Source: an uncultured Bacteroidales bacterium (GTDB lineage Bacteria > Bacteroidota > Bacteroidia > Bacteroidales > UBA932). From it: a stretch of 7,315 bases of DNA. A program made the position numbers and the translations under genes. Below, piece after piece: positions 1-6,109 of this stretch (the first letter of the stretch is position 1; every line of letters begins with the position of its first letter). The stretch covers positions 1 to 7,315 of the forward strand of contig CAMKTW010000085.1 of the NCBI GenBank assembly GCA_946415795.1, written 5' to 3'. The notes beneath the pieces are model-generated. The model did not search any database. It was not told the origin of the DNA and was given only the letters and a program-made list of their open reading frames with translations.

Positions 1-48
1 CAGCAAGGGTAGGAGGTTGTAGCGGTGCGATATATTCAGCTTACCCAT
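1..48 (-). CDS. Start of an unidentified gene, cut by the window edge
   Basis: Reading leftward on the minus strand, an ATG at 48-46 opens a frame with 16 sense codons (MGKLNISHRYNLLPLL) and no stop before base 1. It lies 45 nt after the murB stop on the same strand, so it is placed as the next gene of the HD-murA-murB operon. I see no Rho-independent terminator between the two, which agrees with continued transcription. The fragment is too short to identify a family, and another start further left in this frame cannot be excluded. What is seen is only the open frame, the start codon and the co-directional position. Confidence 0.4.
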   Translation of the reverse strand, partial: MGKLNISHRYNLLPLL

Positions 49-93
49 TTTTTATATACAAAGGCCGCTGTAGTGGCAATACCCGGCGCACAA

Positions 94-1083
94 TTATACG
101 ATTTGTACCTCAGGGCGTAAAGTTACGCCGAATTTCTCTTCAACTTTCCTGATGACCTCACCGGCCAGGGCAATCACTTCTTTAGCGGTAGCGCCGCCGA
201 GGTTCACCAGCACCAGGGCTTGCTTTGAATAGACTCCGGCATTGCCGTGTCGGCAGCCTTTTAGTCCGCACCGGTCTATCATCCATCCCGCCGAGAGTTT
301 TACCGCCCCGTCCGCAGCGGGATAATGCGGCATATCGGGATATTGCGCAGCAAGCGCCTCATACTGCGCTGCAGGCACCACCGGATTCATAAAGAAGCTC
401 CCGGCGCTGCCGATATCCCCCGGATCCGGCAGTTTCTCGCGACGGATGGCGATTATTGCATCGCGTACATCCTGCAAAGTTGCACTCCGGGCATCGATAT
501 CCTTCAGGGCTCCGTATGAGAGGTTAAGCCGGCGCTGCCGGGAGAGGCTGAACACCACCGCAATCACAAAAAACCGCCGCCCGGCATCGCTCTTGAACAA
601 GCTGGAACGATAACCGTAATTGCACTCGTCGCGCACCAGGCTGACCTCAACTCCGTCGATAATATCATATGCCTCCACCCTCTCTATAATATCCTTGACC
701 TCGGCCCCATAGGCACCGATATTCTGCACTGCAGCCGCTCCGACCTCCCCGGGAATCAGCGAGAGATTCTCTGCACCATAGTACCCCTTTTCAACGCACC
801 ACTGCACAAAACGGTCCCATTTAAGGCCTCCGCCAGCCCTCACCAGCACTCTGGCACCATCCTGTGCGATGACGCTCACGCTGCAATCTGAGTTGTGGAA
901 AACTGTCCCCTCGAACCGCGGGGTGGTAAAGAGCAGATTGCTGCCGCTGCCAATATGCAGGAACGGTTTTTCCGCCCCCGTCAGATCGCGGCGCAACTCA
1001 TCCACCGAGCCATACTCGACGTAGGTTGCCGCCACCGCCTCCAGGGAGAAGGTATTGCTTATCTTTATGTCGTTATATACCAT
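94..1083 (-). CDS. murB: UDP-N-acetylenolpyruvoylglucosamine reductase, type I (MurB)
   Basis: MurB is a cytoplasmic FAD enzyme. It uses NADPH to reduce UDP-GlcNAc-enolpyruvate, the MurA product, to UDP-MurNAc, the second committed step of peptidoglycan synthesis. From the ATG at 1083 it has 329 residues. Visible motifs are the FAD-binding GSGSNLLF near residues 45-51, SLIPGEVGAAAVQNIGAYG near 108-126, YGYRSSLFK near 156-164, and AGSFFMNPVV near 227-236, whose Ser is the expected proton donor. The C-terminal RPEVQIV carries the active-site Glu. The YGYR segment and AGSFF match the type I (E. coli-like) form, but the tail after RPEV is shorter than in E. coli. An in-frame TTG two codons upstream (1089) has AGAGG 5 nt before it and could be the start instead, giving 331 residues; ATG is preferred because Bacteroidota rarely depend on Shine-Dalgarno pairing. 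It follows murA in the same operon. Confidence 0.97.
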   Translation of the reverse strand: MVYNDIKISNTFSLEAVAATYVEYGSVDELRRDLTGAEKPFLHIGSGSNLLFTTPRFEGTVFHNSDCSVSVIAQDGARVLVRAGGGLKWDRFVQWCVEKGYYGAENLSLIPGEVGAAAVQNIGAYGAEVKDIIERVEAYDIIDGVEVSLVRDECNYGYRSSLFKSDAGRRFFVIAVVFSLSRQRRLNLSYGALKDIDARSATLQDVRDAIIAIRREKLPDPGDIGSAGSFFMNPVVPAAQYEALAAQYPDMPHYPAADGAVKLSAGWMIDRCGLKGCRHGNAGVYSKQALVLVNLGGATAKEVIALAGEVIRKVEEKFGVTLRPEVQIV

Positions 1084-1097
1084 CGCCAAAGAAGCCT

Positions 1098-2420
1098 CTA
1101 ATGCGTCATAGGCTCTTCTTTGCGCCTGATATCGGCACCAAGGGCTGCCAAACGCTTCTCAATATGCTCGTAACCGCGGTCTATCTGGTCTATGTTGTGG
1201 ATCTCGCTCCTCCCCTCCGCACCCATAGCGGCAATGAGCAGCGCAATGCCGGCGCGGATATCGGGCGAGGTCATCACCCGCCCTTTGAGATTGCGCTCGT
1301 GGTTGTGGCCTATCACCACCGCACGGTGAGGGTCACAGAGAATAATCTGCGCCCCCATATCTATCAACTTGTCCACAAAGAAGAGGCGGCTCTCAAACAT
1401 CTTCTGATGTATCAGCACGCTGCCGTGACACTGGGTTGCCACCACCAGCAGCACACTCAGCAAATCTGGGGTGAGCCCGGGCCAGGGTGCATCTGCAATC
1501 TTCATTATGGAGCCGTCTATATACGATTCTATCCGGTATTCATCCTGCGCGGGAACATAGATATCGTCGCCCCGCTGCTGGAGGTTGATTCCCAGGCGCC
1601 GGAAGCTGTCGGGAATGATGCCGAGGTTGCGGTAAGAGACATTCTTGATGGTGATTTCGCTGCGGGTCATCGCAGCCATCCCTATGAAACTGCCAACCTC
1701 AATCATATCAGGGAGTATAGTGTGGGTGCATCCGCTGAGACTCTCCACCCCGTCTATGGTGAGAAGGTTCGAACCGATGCCGCTGATGCGGGCCCCCATA
1801 GCGCACAGCATCTTGCAGAGTTGCTGCACATACGGTTCGCAGGCGGCATTATAAATCACCGTGCGGCCCCTGGCAAGGGAAGCAGCCATAACAATATTGG
1901 CTGTGCCGGTAACAGAGGCCTCCGAAAGGAGCATTTCACAGCCAGCCAGCCTGTTTGCTTTGAGCACATACTTTGACTTTTCTGTATCATAGAAAAATTC
2001 TGCCCCAAGCCGGACCAGCCCCTCCATATGGGTATCTATGTGCCGGCGGCCAATCTTGTCCCCGCCCGGTTTGGCCACGATAGCCTTCCCAAAGCGGGCC
2101 AGCATAGGCCCCACCAGCATAATAGATCCGCGCAGTGCGCTGTTGCGGCGGGCAAAGTCGTCACTCTCAAAATATTCCAGATTGATCTTTGCCGCCCTGA
2201 AAGACCATTTGCGGTCTCCCAGCTTGTGTACCTGCACACCCATATCGCCCAGAAGGGCAATAAGGTTATTGACATCCAGAATATCCGGTACGTTGTCCAC
2301 CACAATCTCATCGCCTGTCAGAAGCGTAGCACACAGTATCTGGAGCGCTTCGTTCTTGGCACCCTGCGGGGTTATAGTACCATTGAGGGAGTGGCCTCCG
2401 TTTATGATAAAAGATGACAT
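1098..2420 (-). CDS. murA: UDP-N-acetylglucosamine 1-carboxyvinyltransferase (MurA) with Asp at the fosfomycin-Cys site
   Basis: MurA transfers enolpyruvate from PEP to UDP-GlcNAc in the cytoplasm, the first committed step of peptidoglycan synthesis. The 440-residue protein has the usual length and the inside-out alpha/beta barrel (EPSP synthase-like) sequence throughout. Key residues seen are the Lys22-Asn23 pair (QGAKNE), Arg126 after the active-site loop, Asp319 (GLTPDL, equivalent to E. coli Asp305), Arg345 (FESR) and Arg389 (DIRAG, equivalent to E. coli Arg397). The loop reads KPGGDKIGRR: residue 121 is Asp (codon GAC, 2060-2058), where E. coli has Cys115, the residue alkylated by fosfomycin. 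Asp at this site is known in naturally fosfomycin-insensitive MurA enzymes such as those of Mycobacterium and Chlamydia. The ATG is 1 nt after the stop of the upstream HD gene, so translation is probably coupled, and murB follows directly. Confidence 0.98.
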   Translation of the reverse strand: MSSFIINGGHSLNGTITPQGAKNEALQILCATLLTGDEIVVDNVPDILDVNNLIALLGDMGVQVHKLGDRKWSFRAAKINLEYFESDDFARRNSALRGSIMLVGPMLARFGKAIVAKPGGDKIGRRHIDTHMEGLVRLGAEFFYDTEKSKYVLKANRLAGCEMLLSEASVTGTANIVMAASLARGRTVIYNAACEPYVQQLCKMLCAMGARISGIGSNLLTIDGVESLSGCTHTILPDMIEVGSFIGMAAMTRSEITIKNVSYRNLGIIPDSFRRLGINLQQRGDDIYVPAQDEYRIESYIDGSIMKIADAPWPGLTPDLLSVLLVVATQCHGSVLIHQKMFESRLFFVDKLIDMGAQIILCDPHRAVVIGHNHERNLKGRVMTSPDIRAGIALLIAAMGAEGRSEIHNIDQIDRGYEHIEKRLAALGADIRRKEEPMTH

Positions 2421-2421
2421 A

Positions 2422-3033
2422 TCATATAAGTTTATCGTACCACTTGTCGAACATTATTTCCAGCGCCGCGGGCTTCTCTATCTCGCTCTGGAAAGCTTTC
2501 AGCTTCAAATCATTCTCTCCGCCGGGAATCCATATCTTGAGATATCCCCCCCGGGCATATTTCTCTTCAATATGCTCCTTGAAACGGTCAAACTGACCCT
2601 GCCGGTCCAGCTGAGGGTAATTGTCCAGGCCGTATTCGATGGTGCGGCGCACAATTGTGTCGGCATCGATCTGGCGGTCAGCCTCTGCCACAATGCGACC
2701 ATATACGCTCCTGGGGGCGCTCTTTGTCGATGCCCTGTGATCTTCCACTGCCTGCGCCATAATCTCTATCTGTTCTTCGCTGAACCACTGCCTTAGGTTC
2801 TTGTCTTCCCGCATCAACCTGGCAGATGACAGGTGGTGGAATTCCCGCCCCTCGCAAATGCCCAGGTCGTGATATGCCGCGATGGCATAAACCATATCGG
2901 CATCCACGTCGTATCCGCGGGCCAGGTCGGCACTGCGCCGTATCACCGAGCCTATATGGTCCAGCCGGTGCGCAGAATCATAACCCTCGTATCGCGGAAG
3001 TATTTCAGACTCTATGTACTCCTTTAATTGCAT
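2422..3033 (-). CDS. HD-domain protein, predicted metal-dependent phosphohydrolase
   Basis: This 203-residue protein has the metal-binding pattern of the HD superfamily: His22/His26 in AHRLDH, His55-Asp56 in AAYHDLG, His66-His67 (FHHLS), His99 in EDHRAS, and Asp119 in the AEADRQID segment. HD proteins hydrolyse phosphate esters of nucleotides and related substrates using divalent metal; the substrate here cannot be read from the sequence. No signal peptide or membrane segment is apparent, so it should be cytoplasmic. The C-terminal ~60 residues (from about 140) lie beyond the core HD domain and look helical and charged. It is the first gene of the minus-strand operon, with a TATATTTG -7 element only 4 nt before its ATG; the next in-frame Met is at about residue 47, inside the domain, so the start is well fixed. 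The 1-nt gap to murA ties its expression to cell-wall precursor synthesis, but a functional link is only inferred. Confidence 0.85.
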   Translation of the reverse strand: MQLKEYIESEILPRYEGYDSAHRLDHIGSVIRRSADLARGYDVDADMVYAIAAYHDLGICEGREFHHLSSARLMREDKNLRQWFSEEQIEIMAQAVEDHRASTKSAPRSVYGRIVAEADRQIDADTIVRRTIEYGLDNYPQLDRQGQFDRFKEHIEEKYARGGYLKIWIPGGENDLKLKAFQSEIEKPAALEIMFDKWYDKLI

Positions 3034-3037
3034 TACG

Positions 3038-3072
3038 CAAATATACTCTTTTCTCCCGGATAGTCACCCAAG
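3038..3072 (-). promoter_or_regulatory. Bacteroidota-type promoter for the HD-murA-murB operon
   Basis: On the minus strand the sequence TATATTTG (3045-3038) matches the -7 consensus TAnnTTTG perfectly. CTTG (3072-3069) is a candidate -33 element. The gap from its TTG to the -7 element is 23 nt, a little longer than the usual 19-21. Only CGTA separates the -7 element from the ATG at 3033, so the transcript should start at or within a few bases of the start codon, a leaderless or near-leaderless mRNA. Assignment is by motif match only. Confidence 0.65.
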
Positions 3073-3073
3073 T

Positions 3074-3109
3074 TTTGCTACTGGCGAACTTAAAATTTTA
3101 GTATATTTG
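3074..3109 (+). promoter_or_regulatory. Bacteroidota-type promoter for the ctlX-arcA operon
   Basis: TATATTTG at 3102-3109 is a perfect TAnnTTTG -7 element. TTTG at 3074-3077 is the candidate -33 element, 24 nt upstream, longer than the usual 19-21. Only TAGT separates the -7 element from the ATG at 3114, again predicting transcription starting at or near the start codon. The two -33 candidates of the divergent promoters stand almost back to back (CAAG-T-TTTG around 3069-3077), so polymerase binding at one could hinder the other. Confidence 0.65.
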
Positions 3110-3113
3110 TAGT

Positions 3114-4010
3114 ATGACAAAACTGACCACAGACACCATACTTATGGTTAGGCCGGCGGCCTTCGCATTCAATGAAGAGACCTCTGAAAGCAACGCCTTC
3201 CAGCACAGGCTGGACACAGACGTGGCGCAGAGGGCAGTTAAGGAATTTGACAGTTATGTATCTATGTTGCGCAGCAATGGCATAACGGTAGATGTGCTGC
3301 AGGACACCCCCGAGCCCTCCACCCCAGATTCAATTTTTCCAAACAACTGCTTCTCCACACACTCAGACACGCTGGTGCTCTACCCTATGTGCGCACCCAA
3401 CCGAAGGCTTGAGCGCGATAAACTGCGTAAGACCCTTGATAAATACAATTTCTCACGGCTCGTGGACCTCACCGCATTCGAGTCGGTAAACAAGTTCCTG
3501 GAGGGGACCGGCTCGCTGGTATTGGACCGGGAAAACCTGATTGCCTATGCCTGCATCTCTCCCAGGACCGACGCCGACCTTGTGGAACAATGGGCCGAAA
3601 CCATGGGCTACACCCCGATTATGTTCAACGCCTCTGACTTTGGAGGTACTGCGATCTACCATACCAACGTGATGATGCACATCGGCAGCGGATATGCCGT
3701 CGTGTGCCTGGACGCTGTAGGTGACACCTCCCAGCGCGCCGTGCTCTGCGATACCATCAGCAAAAGCGGGAAAGAGATTGTCAACATCTCTATGGAGCAG
3801 ATGAACCAGTTCGCCGGCAATATGCTCCAGCTCAACAACAACAAAGAAGACTTGCTGATTATGAGCCGGTCCGCACTGATGTCGCTCTCAAGGCTTCAGA
3901 TTGAAGCGCTGGAGAAATACACCCGCATCCTGGCGCCGGAAATACCAATCATAGAAACGGTCGGCGGAGGGAGTGCCCGCTGTATGATCGCGGAGATTTT
4001 TCAAGACTGA
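3114..4010 (+). CDS. ctlX: CtlX-type pentein hydrolase, probable citrulline ureidase
   Basis: This 298-residue protein belongs to the guanidine-modifying (pentein) superfamily, next to arginine deiminases and dimethylarginine hydrolases. Motifs in order are an N-terminal ILMVRPAAFAFNEET (9-23), PDSIFPNNCFST (71-81), the LEGTGSLVLDR segment with Glu130 (129-139), YHTNVMMHIG with the likely catalytic His183, QFAGNMLQL (232-240), and GGGSARCMIAEIF with nucleophile Cys290. This arrangement and length fit the CtlX group, named for the Francisella citrulline ureidase, which converts citrulline to ornithine, CO2 and ammonia. A role as dimethylarginine or arginine hydrolase is an alternative that sequence alone cannot exclude. 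It is the first gene of the plus-strand operon, 2 nt ahead of arginine deiminase, whose product is citrulline; this supports the ureidase reading. The ATG at 3114 is chosen because family members usually have several residues before the ILM(I/V)RP motif; Met11 (3144) is the alternative start. Confidence 0.8.
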   Translation: MTKLTTDTILMVRPAAFAFNEETSESNAFQHRLDTDVAQRAVKEFDSYVSMLRSNGITVDVLQDTPEPSTPDSIFPNNCFSTHSDTLVLYPMCAPNRRLERDKLRKTLDKYNFSRLVDLTAFESVNKFLEGTGSLVLDRENLIAYACISPRTDADLVEQWAETMGYTPIMFNASDFGGTAIYHTNVMMHIGSGYAVVCLDAVGDTSQRAVLCDTISKSGKEIVNISMEQMNQFAGNMLQLNNNKEDLLIMSRSALMSLSRLQIEALEKYTRILAPEIPIIETVGGGSARCMIAEIFQD

Positions 4011-4012
4011 CA

Positions 4013-5290
4013 ATGGACCGTACAGATAAACTGACCCCCTGCCCGATAAATGTGTGCAGCGAGACCGGCCGGCTGAGGGGTGTGATACTGCACCGCCCCG
4101 GGGTGGAAACGGAGCGGATGACCCCGCTCAACTGCGCACACGCACTATATAACGATATCCTTGACAAAATGAACGTCGATGCCGAGTACCGTCTCTTCTC
4201 CGGGGTGCTGGAACGCTGGGCAAAGGTCTATTACGTGGAGGATATCCTGGAGTATCTGCTGGACACCCCCCAGATACGGGAGCACCTGGTAAGGGAGAGT
4301 GTGTTCAACTATGGCCTCCGCCCCGTAAAACTCTCTGGAGAGATAAATTACCGGCTGGCGAGAGAGCTGATGGCAATGAGCAGTCACAACCTTGCCAAAG
4401 TGCTGATAGAGGGATATGAGAATCCGTTGTGGGAGGGGGACCTCGACAACCGGTACCTGCTGGAGCCTCTATATAATCTGGTTTTCACCCGCGATGCTGC
4501 ATCAACAATTTTCGACCGCGTTCTCATAAACTCTATGAGTTTTGAGGTACGCGAGCGCGAGTCGCTCATCTACGACGCCATTTTCCGCCATTTCTTTAAC
4601 GTGGAGACCCTCAAAGCAGAGATCTGGAACCCCAAATCCCGCACCGAAGGGGGCGACATCCACATCGCTTCCGACAACCTCCTGGTGGTGGGAGAAGGCA
4701 TCCGCACCAACTCAAAAGGGATAGAATACCTGGCCAAGACCTTGTCCCGCAATAAGGAGGAATTCCACATCATAGTTCAGGAACTCCCCCGCAAACCAGA
4801 TTCTTTCATCCATCTGGATATGGTGTTCACCTTCCTGGGCAGGCATCATTGTATGGCTTTCGAGCCGATGCTCAGGCGCGACGGGCTCTTTGCCGGGAAA
4901 GACACCACCATTATCTCAATTGAGGGGGGCAAGGTACGGTACCGTCAGGTGCGCAATCTCCTGGAGGGCCTCAAACTGCTTGGATGGGAGATCGAGCCCG
5001 TCATCGGCGGCGGCAGCGACCCGTGGGGACAATTGCGCGAGCAGTGGCACAGCGGCGCCAACTTTTTCTCACTTGGCGACGGCAAGGTACTCGGATACCG
5101 CCGCAACGAGCGCACCATCGAGGCGCTTGACCGTGCAGGTTTTTCCGTGCTTCAGGCAGAAGACATTGTCTGCGGCAAAACCGTTATGGACAACTACGAG
5201 AAGTTTGTGGCGGTTTTCCCTGCCTCGGAACTCCCTCGCGCCGGCGGCGGAGCCCGGTGTATGACTATGCCCATTTGGAGAGAAGACTAA
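4013..5290 (+). CDS. arcA: Arginine deiminase
   Basis: ArcA hydrolyses L-arginine to L-citrulline and ammonia in the cytoplasm. The 425-residue protein is slightly longer than the family norm (about 405-420) and carries the full motif set: SETGRLRGVILHRPG near the N-terminus (16-30), NLVFTRDAAS (155-164) with Asp161, TEGGDIHI (211-218) with Glu212, GEGIRTNSKG (227-236), the HLDMVFTFL motif with His267 and Asp269, and GGGARCMTMPI with nucleophile Cys416. No signal peptide or membrane segment is visible. The start is 2 nt after the ctlX stop, implying co-transcription and possibly coupled translation. The classical partners arcB (ornithine carbamoyltransferase) and arcC (carbamate kinase) are not in the window, so the citrulline formed here is more likely handled by the adjacent CtlX than phosphorolysed to yield ATP, although those genes could lie elsewhere. 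Confidence 0.95.
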   Translation: MDRTDKLTPCPINVCSETGRLRGVILHRPGVETERMTPLNCAHALYNDILDKMNVDAEYRLFSGVLERWAKVYYVEDILEYLLDTPQIREHLVRESVFNYGLRPVKLSGEINYRLARELMAMSSHNLAKVLIEGYENPLWEGDLDNRYLLEPLYNLVFTRDAASTIFDRVLINSMSFEVRERESLIYDAIFRHFFNVETLKAEIWNPKSRTEGGDIHIASDNLLVVGEGIRTNSKGIEYLAKTLSRNKEEFHIIVQELPRKPDSFIHLDMVFTFLGRHHCMAFEPMLRRDGLFAGKDTTIISIEGGKVRYRQVRNLLEGLKLLGWEIEPVIGGGSDPWGQLREQWHSGANFFSLGDGKVLGYRRNERTIEALDRAGFSVLQAEDIVCGKTVMDNYEKFVAVFPASELPRAGGGARCMTMPIWRED

Positions 5291-5303
5291 TTATTTTTCA
5301 GAG

Positions 5304-5942
5304 ATGAAACACGACACCTGCTTCTTTGAGCGCTATGCCCGGGTTTCGCTCTGTTCGATGCTGGGCAGCGAGTTTGACTGCCTGGTGAACCGGGACCGGC
5401 CTGACCTGCAAAGCCGCGACGGCCGCAGCATCGGCATCGAGGTCACCCGTGCAATGGAGGAGAGCCGCCACGCAGAGGAAGAATTGCTCAAGGATATGGC
5501 GGGCATCACTAAGGGCCGCGAAGGGGAAGAGATCGACCAGATTCTGGAATACGGCTACGGATTCGGCCTTCGCGGCGGCCGCTACATCGGTCCCAAGGAG
5601 TTGCTCTATTGGAAGATGGCGCTGCCGATGAGGCGCATCATTGCCAGCAAGGTTTCCAAAGTGGCCAACGGCTTCTACGGCCGATACGACAAAATGGGCC
5701 TCTACGTCTTCAGCAAAGAGGATCTGCAGGAGGGTGATGCCGCCCGCATAATGAACTACACCATCGGTCTGCAGAGATACCAGGACATCCGCTACAACCG
5801 CCTCTACCTGGCCGACGTCAACGACCTGTTTGTCTGCAATCTGGACGATGGCCTGAGCCCCGACGCCCGCCTGCTGCGCTACTGGATCTCCCAGGATCTG
5901 CGCAAGGACTTCTATATTGCGGCCGTCAGCCAGGGCCTCTAA
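5304..5942 (+). CDS. Conserved-looking protein of unknown function, third gene of the arginine operon
   Basis: I do not recognise this 212-residue protein with confidence. It is predicted soluble, with no signal peptide or membrane segment. The N-terminal part holds a helical stretch (about 5-24) followed by RPDLQSRDGRSIGIEVTRA (32-50). The spacing of Pro33-Asp34 and Glu46 in a strand ending GIEVT is reminiscent of PD-(D/E)XK nuclease-fold proteins, but the usual catalytic Lys is replaced by Thr48, so activity is doubtful. A charged segment (52-82) and a Gly/Tyr-rich stretch (83-95, GYGFGLRGGRY) follow, and a C-terminal strand-like RYNRLYLADVNDLFV lies at 163-177. It starts 13 nt after arcA, has no promoter of its own that I can see, and ends before the 191-bp regulatory gap, so it is probably co-transcribed with ctlX and arcA. 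The base composition resembles its neighbours. The long open frame opposite it (5298-5981, minus) is treated as a shadow. Confidence 0.75.
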   Translation: MKHDTCFFERYARVSLCSMLGSEFDCLVNRDRPDLQSRDGRSIGIEVTRAMEESRHAEEELLKDMAGITKGREGEEIDQILEYGYGFGLRGGRYIGPKELLYWKMALPMRRIIASKVSKVANGFYGRYDKMGLYVFSKEDLQEGDAARIMNYTIGLQRYQDIRYNRLYLADVNDLFVCNLDDGLSPDARLLRYWISQDLRKDFYIAAVSQGL

Positions 5943-6004
5943 GGGGGAAAGGTCACGCTCCATTTCATTTGTTAACCCCACTCGCCTTTCTGGCTTCTAT
6001 TCCG

Positions 6005-6040
6005 AACCATTTTGGCGCATAATGGTTACGCATTGTAACC
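6005..6040 (+). repeat. Overlapping inverted repeats that share a middle arm
   Basis: AACCATT (6005-6011) is perfectly complementary to AATGGTT (6021-6027), with a 9-nt loop. GGTTAC (6024-6029) is perfectly complementary to GTAACC (6035-6040), with a 5-nt loop. The middle arm is shared, so the two hairpins cannot form together. Because this lies upstream of the predicted glnB promoter, it is more likely a set of DNA operator half-sites (AACCA in alternating orientation) than an RNA switch, unless transcription enters from the upstream operon. Confidence 0.5.
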
Positions 6041-6078
6041 AGACGCAATCTGTCCCGATAGAAATCAGACACATCCCC

Positions 6079-6109
6079 TTTGACCTGCTGTCAATGGGCA
6101 ATACCTTCG
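6079..6109 (+). promoter_or_regulatory. Predicted glnB-amt promoter
   Basis: TTTG at 6079-6082 followed after 19 nt by TACCTTCG at 6102-6109 matches the Bacteroidota pattern TTTG-N19-21-TAnnTTTG, with one mismatch in the -7 element (TTcG for TTTG). Transcription would start near 6113-6116, giving a leader of about 20 nt before the glnB ATG at 6134. It is the best promoter candidate I can find in this gap; a canonical sigma-54 site (GG-N10-GC) was not found. Confidence 0.55.
6080..6094. promoter_or_regulatory. Operator-like palindrome TTGAC-N5-GTCAA
   Basis: TTGAC (6080-6084) and GTCAA (6090-6094) form a perfect 5-bp inverted repeat around CTGCT. It overlaps the -33 element of the predicted glnB promoter, where a bound protein would be expected to block or contact RNA polymerase. 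The half-sites look like those of Crp/Fnr-family regulators, although the usual FNR box has a 4-nt spacer (TTGAT-N4-ATCAA). The regulator identity is not established. Confidence 0.4.

Noticed and set aside
49..93. Terminator between murB and the next gene
   Set aside because: Only a 4-bp GCCG/CGGC pairing with a long loop is present, without a T-run downstream.
1026..1976. Plus-strand open frame of 316 codons opposite murA and the murB start
   Set aside because: It is antisense to two unmistakable enzymes, has no recognisable motif, and its His/Pro-rich composition fits a shadow frame.
2038..2796. Plus-strand open frame of 252 codons opposite murA and the HD gene
   Set aside because: It overlaps two well-supported genes across their junction, shows no domain and has no promoter or neighbour context.
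5298..5981. Long minus-strand open frame (227 codons) opposite the unknown gene
   Set aside because: Its translation is a low-complexity Ala/Val/Leu-rich string typical of the complement of a GC-rich gene. It covers the plus-strand gene almost exactly, has no family motif, and would face its co-directional neighbours.
5947..5990. Possible terminator after the arginine operon (gaaagg/cctttc)
   Set aside because: The stem is only 6 bp with a 32-nt loop and no following T-run, so a Rho-independent terminator is not supported.
6005..6027. AACCATT/AATGGTT hairpin as a terminator
   Set aside because: It is a 7-bp, AT-containing stem followed by acgcattgtaacc with no T-tract; operator half-sites are a better reading.
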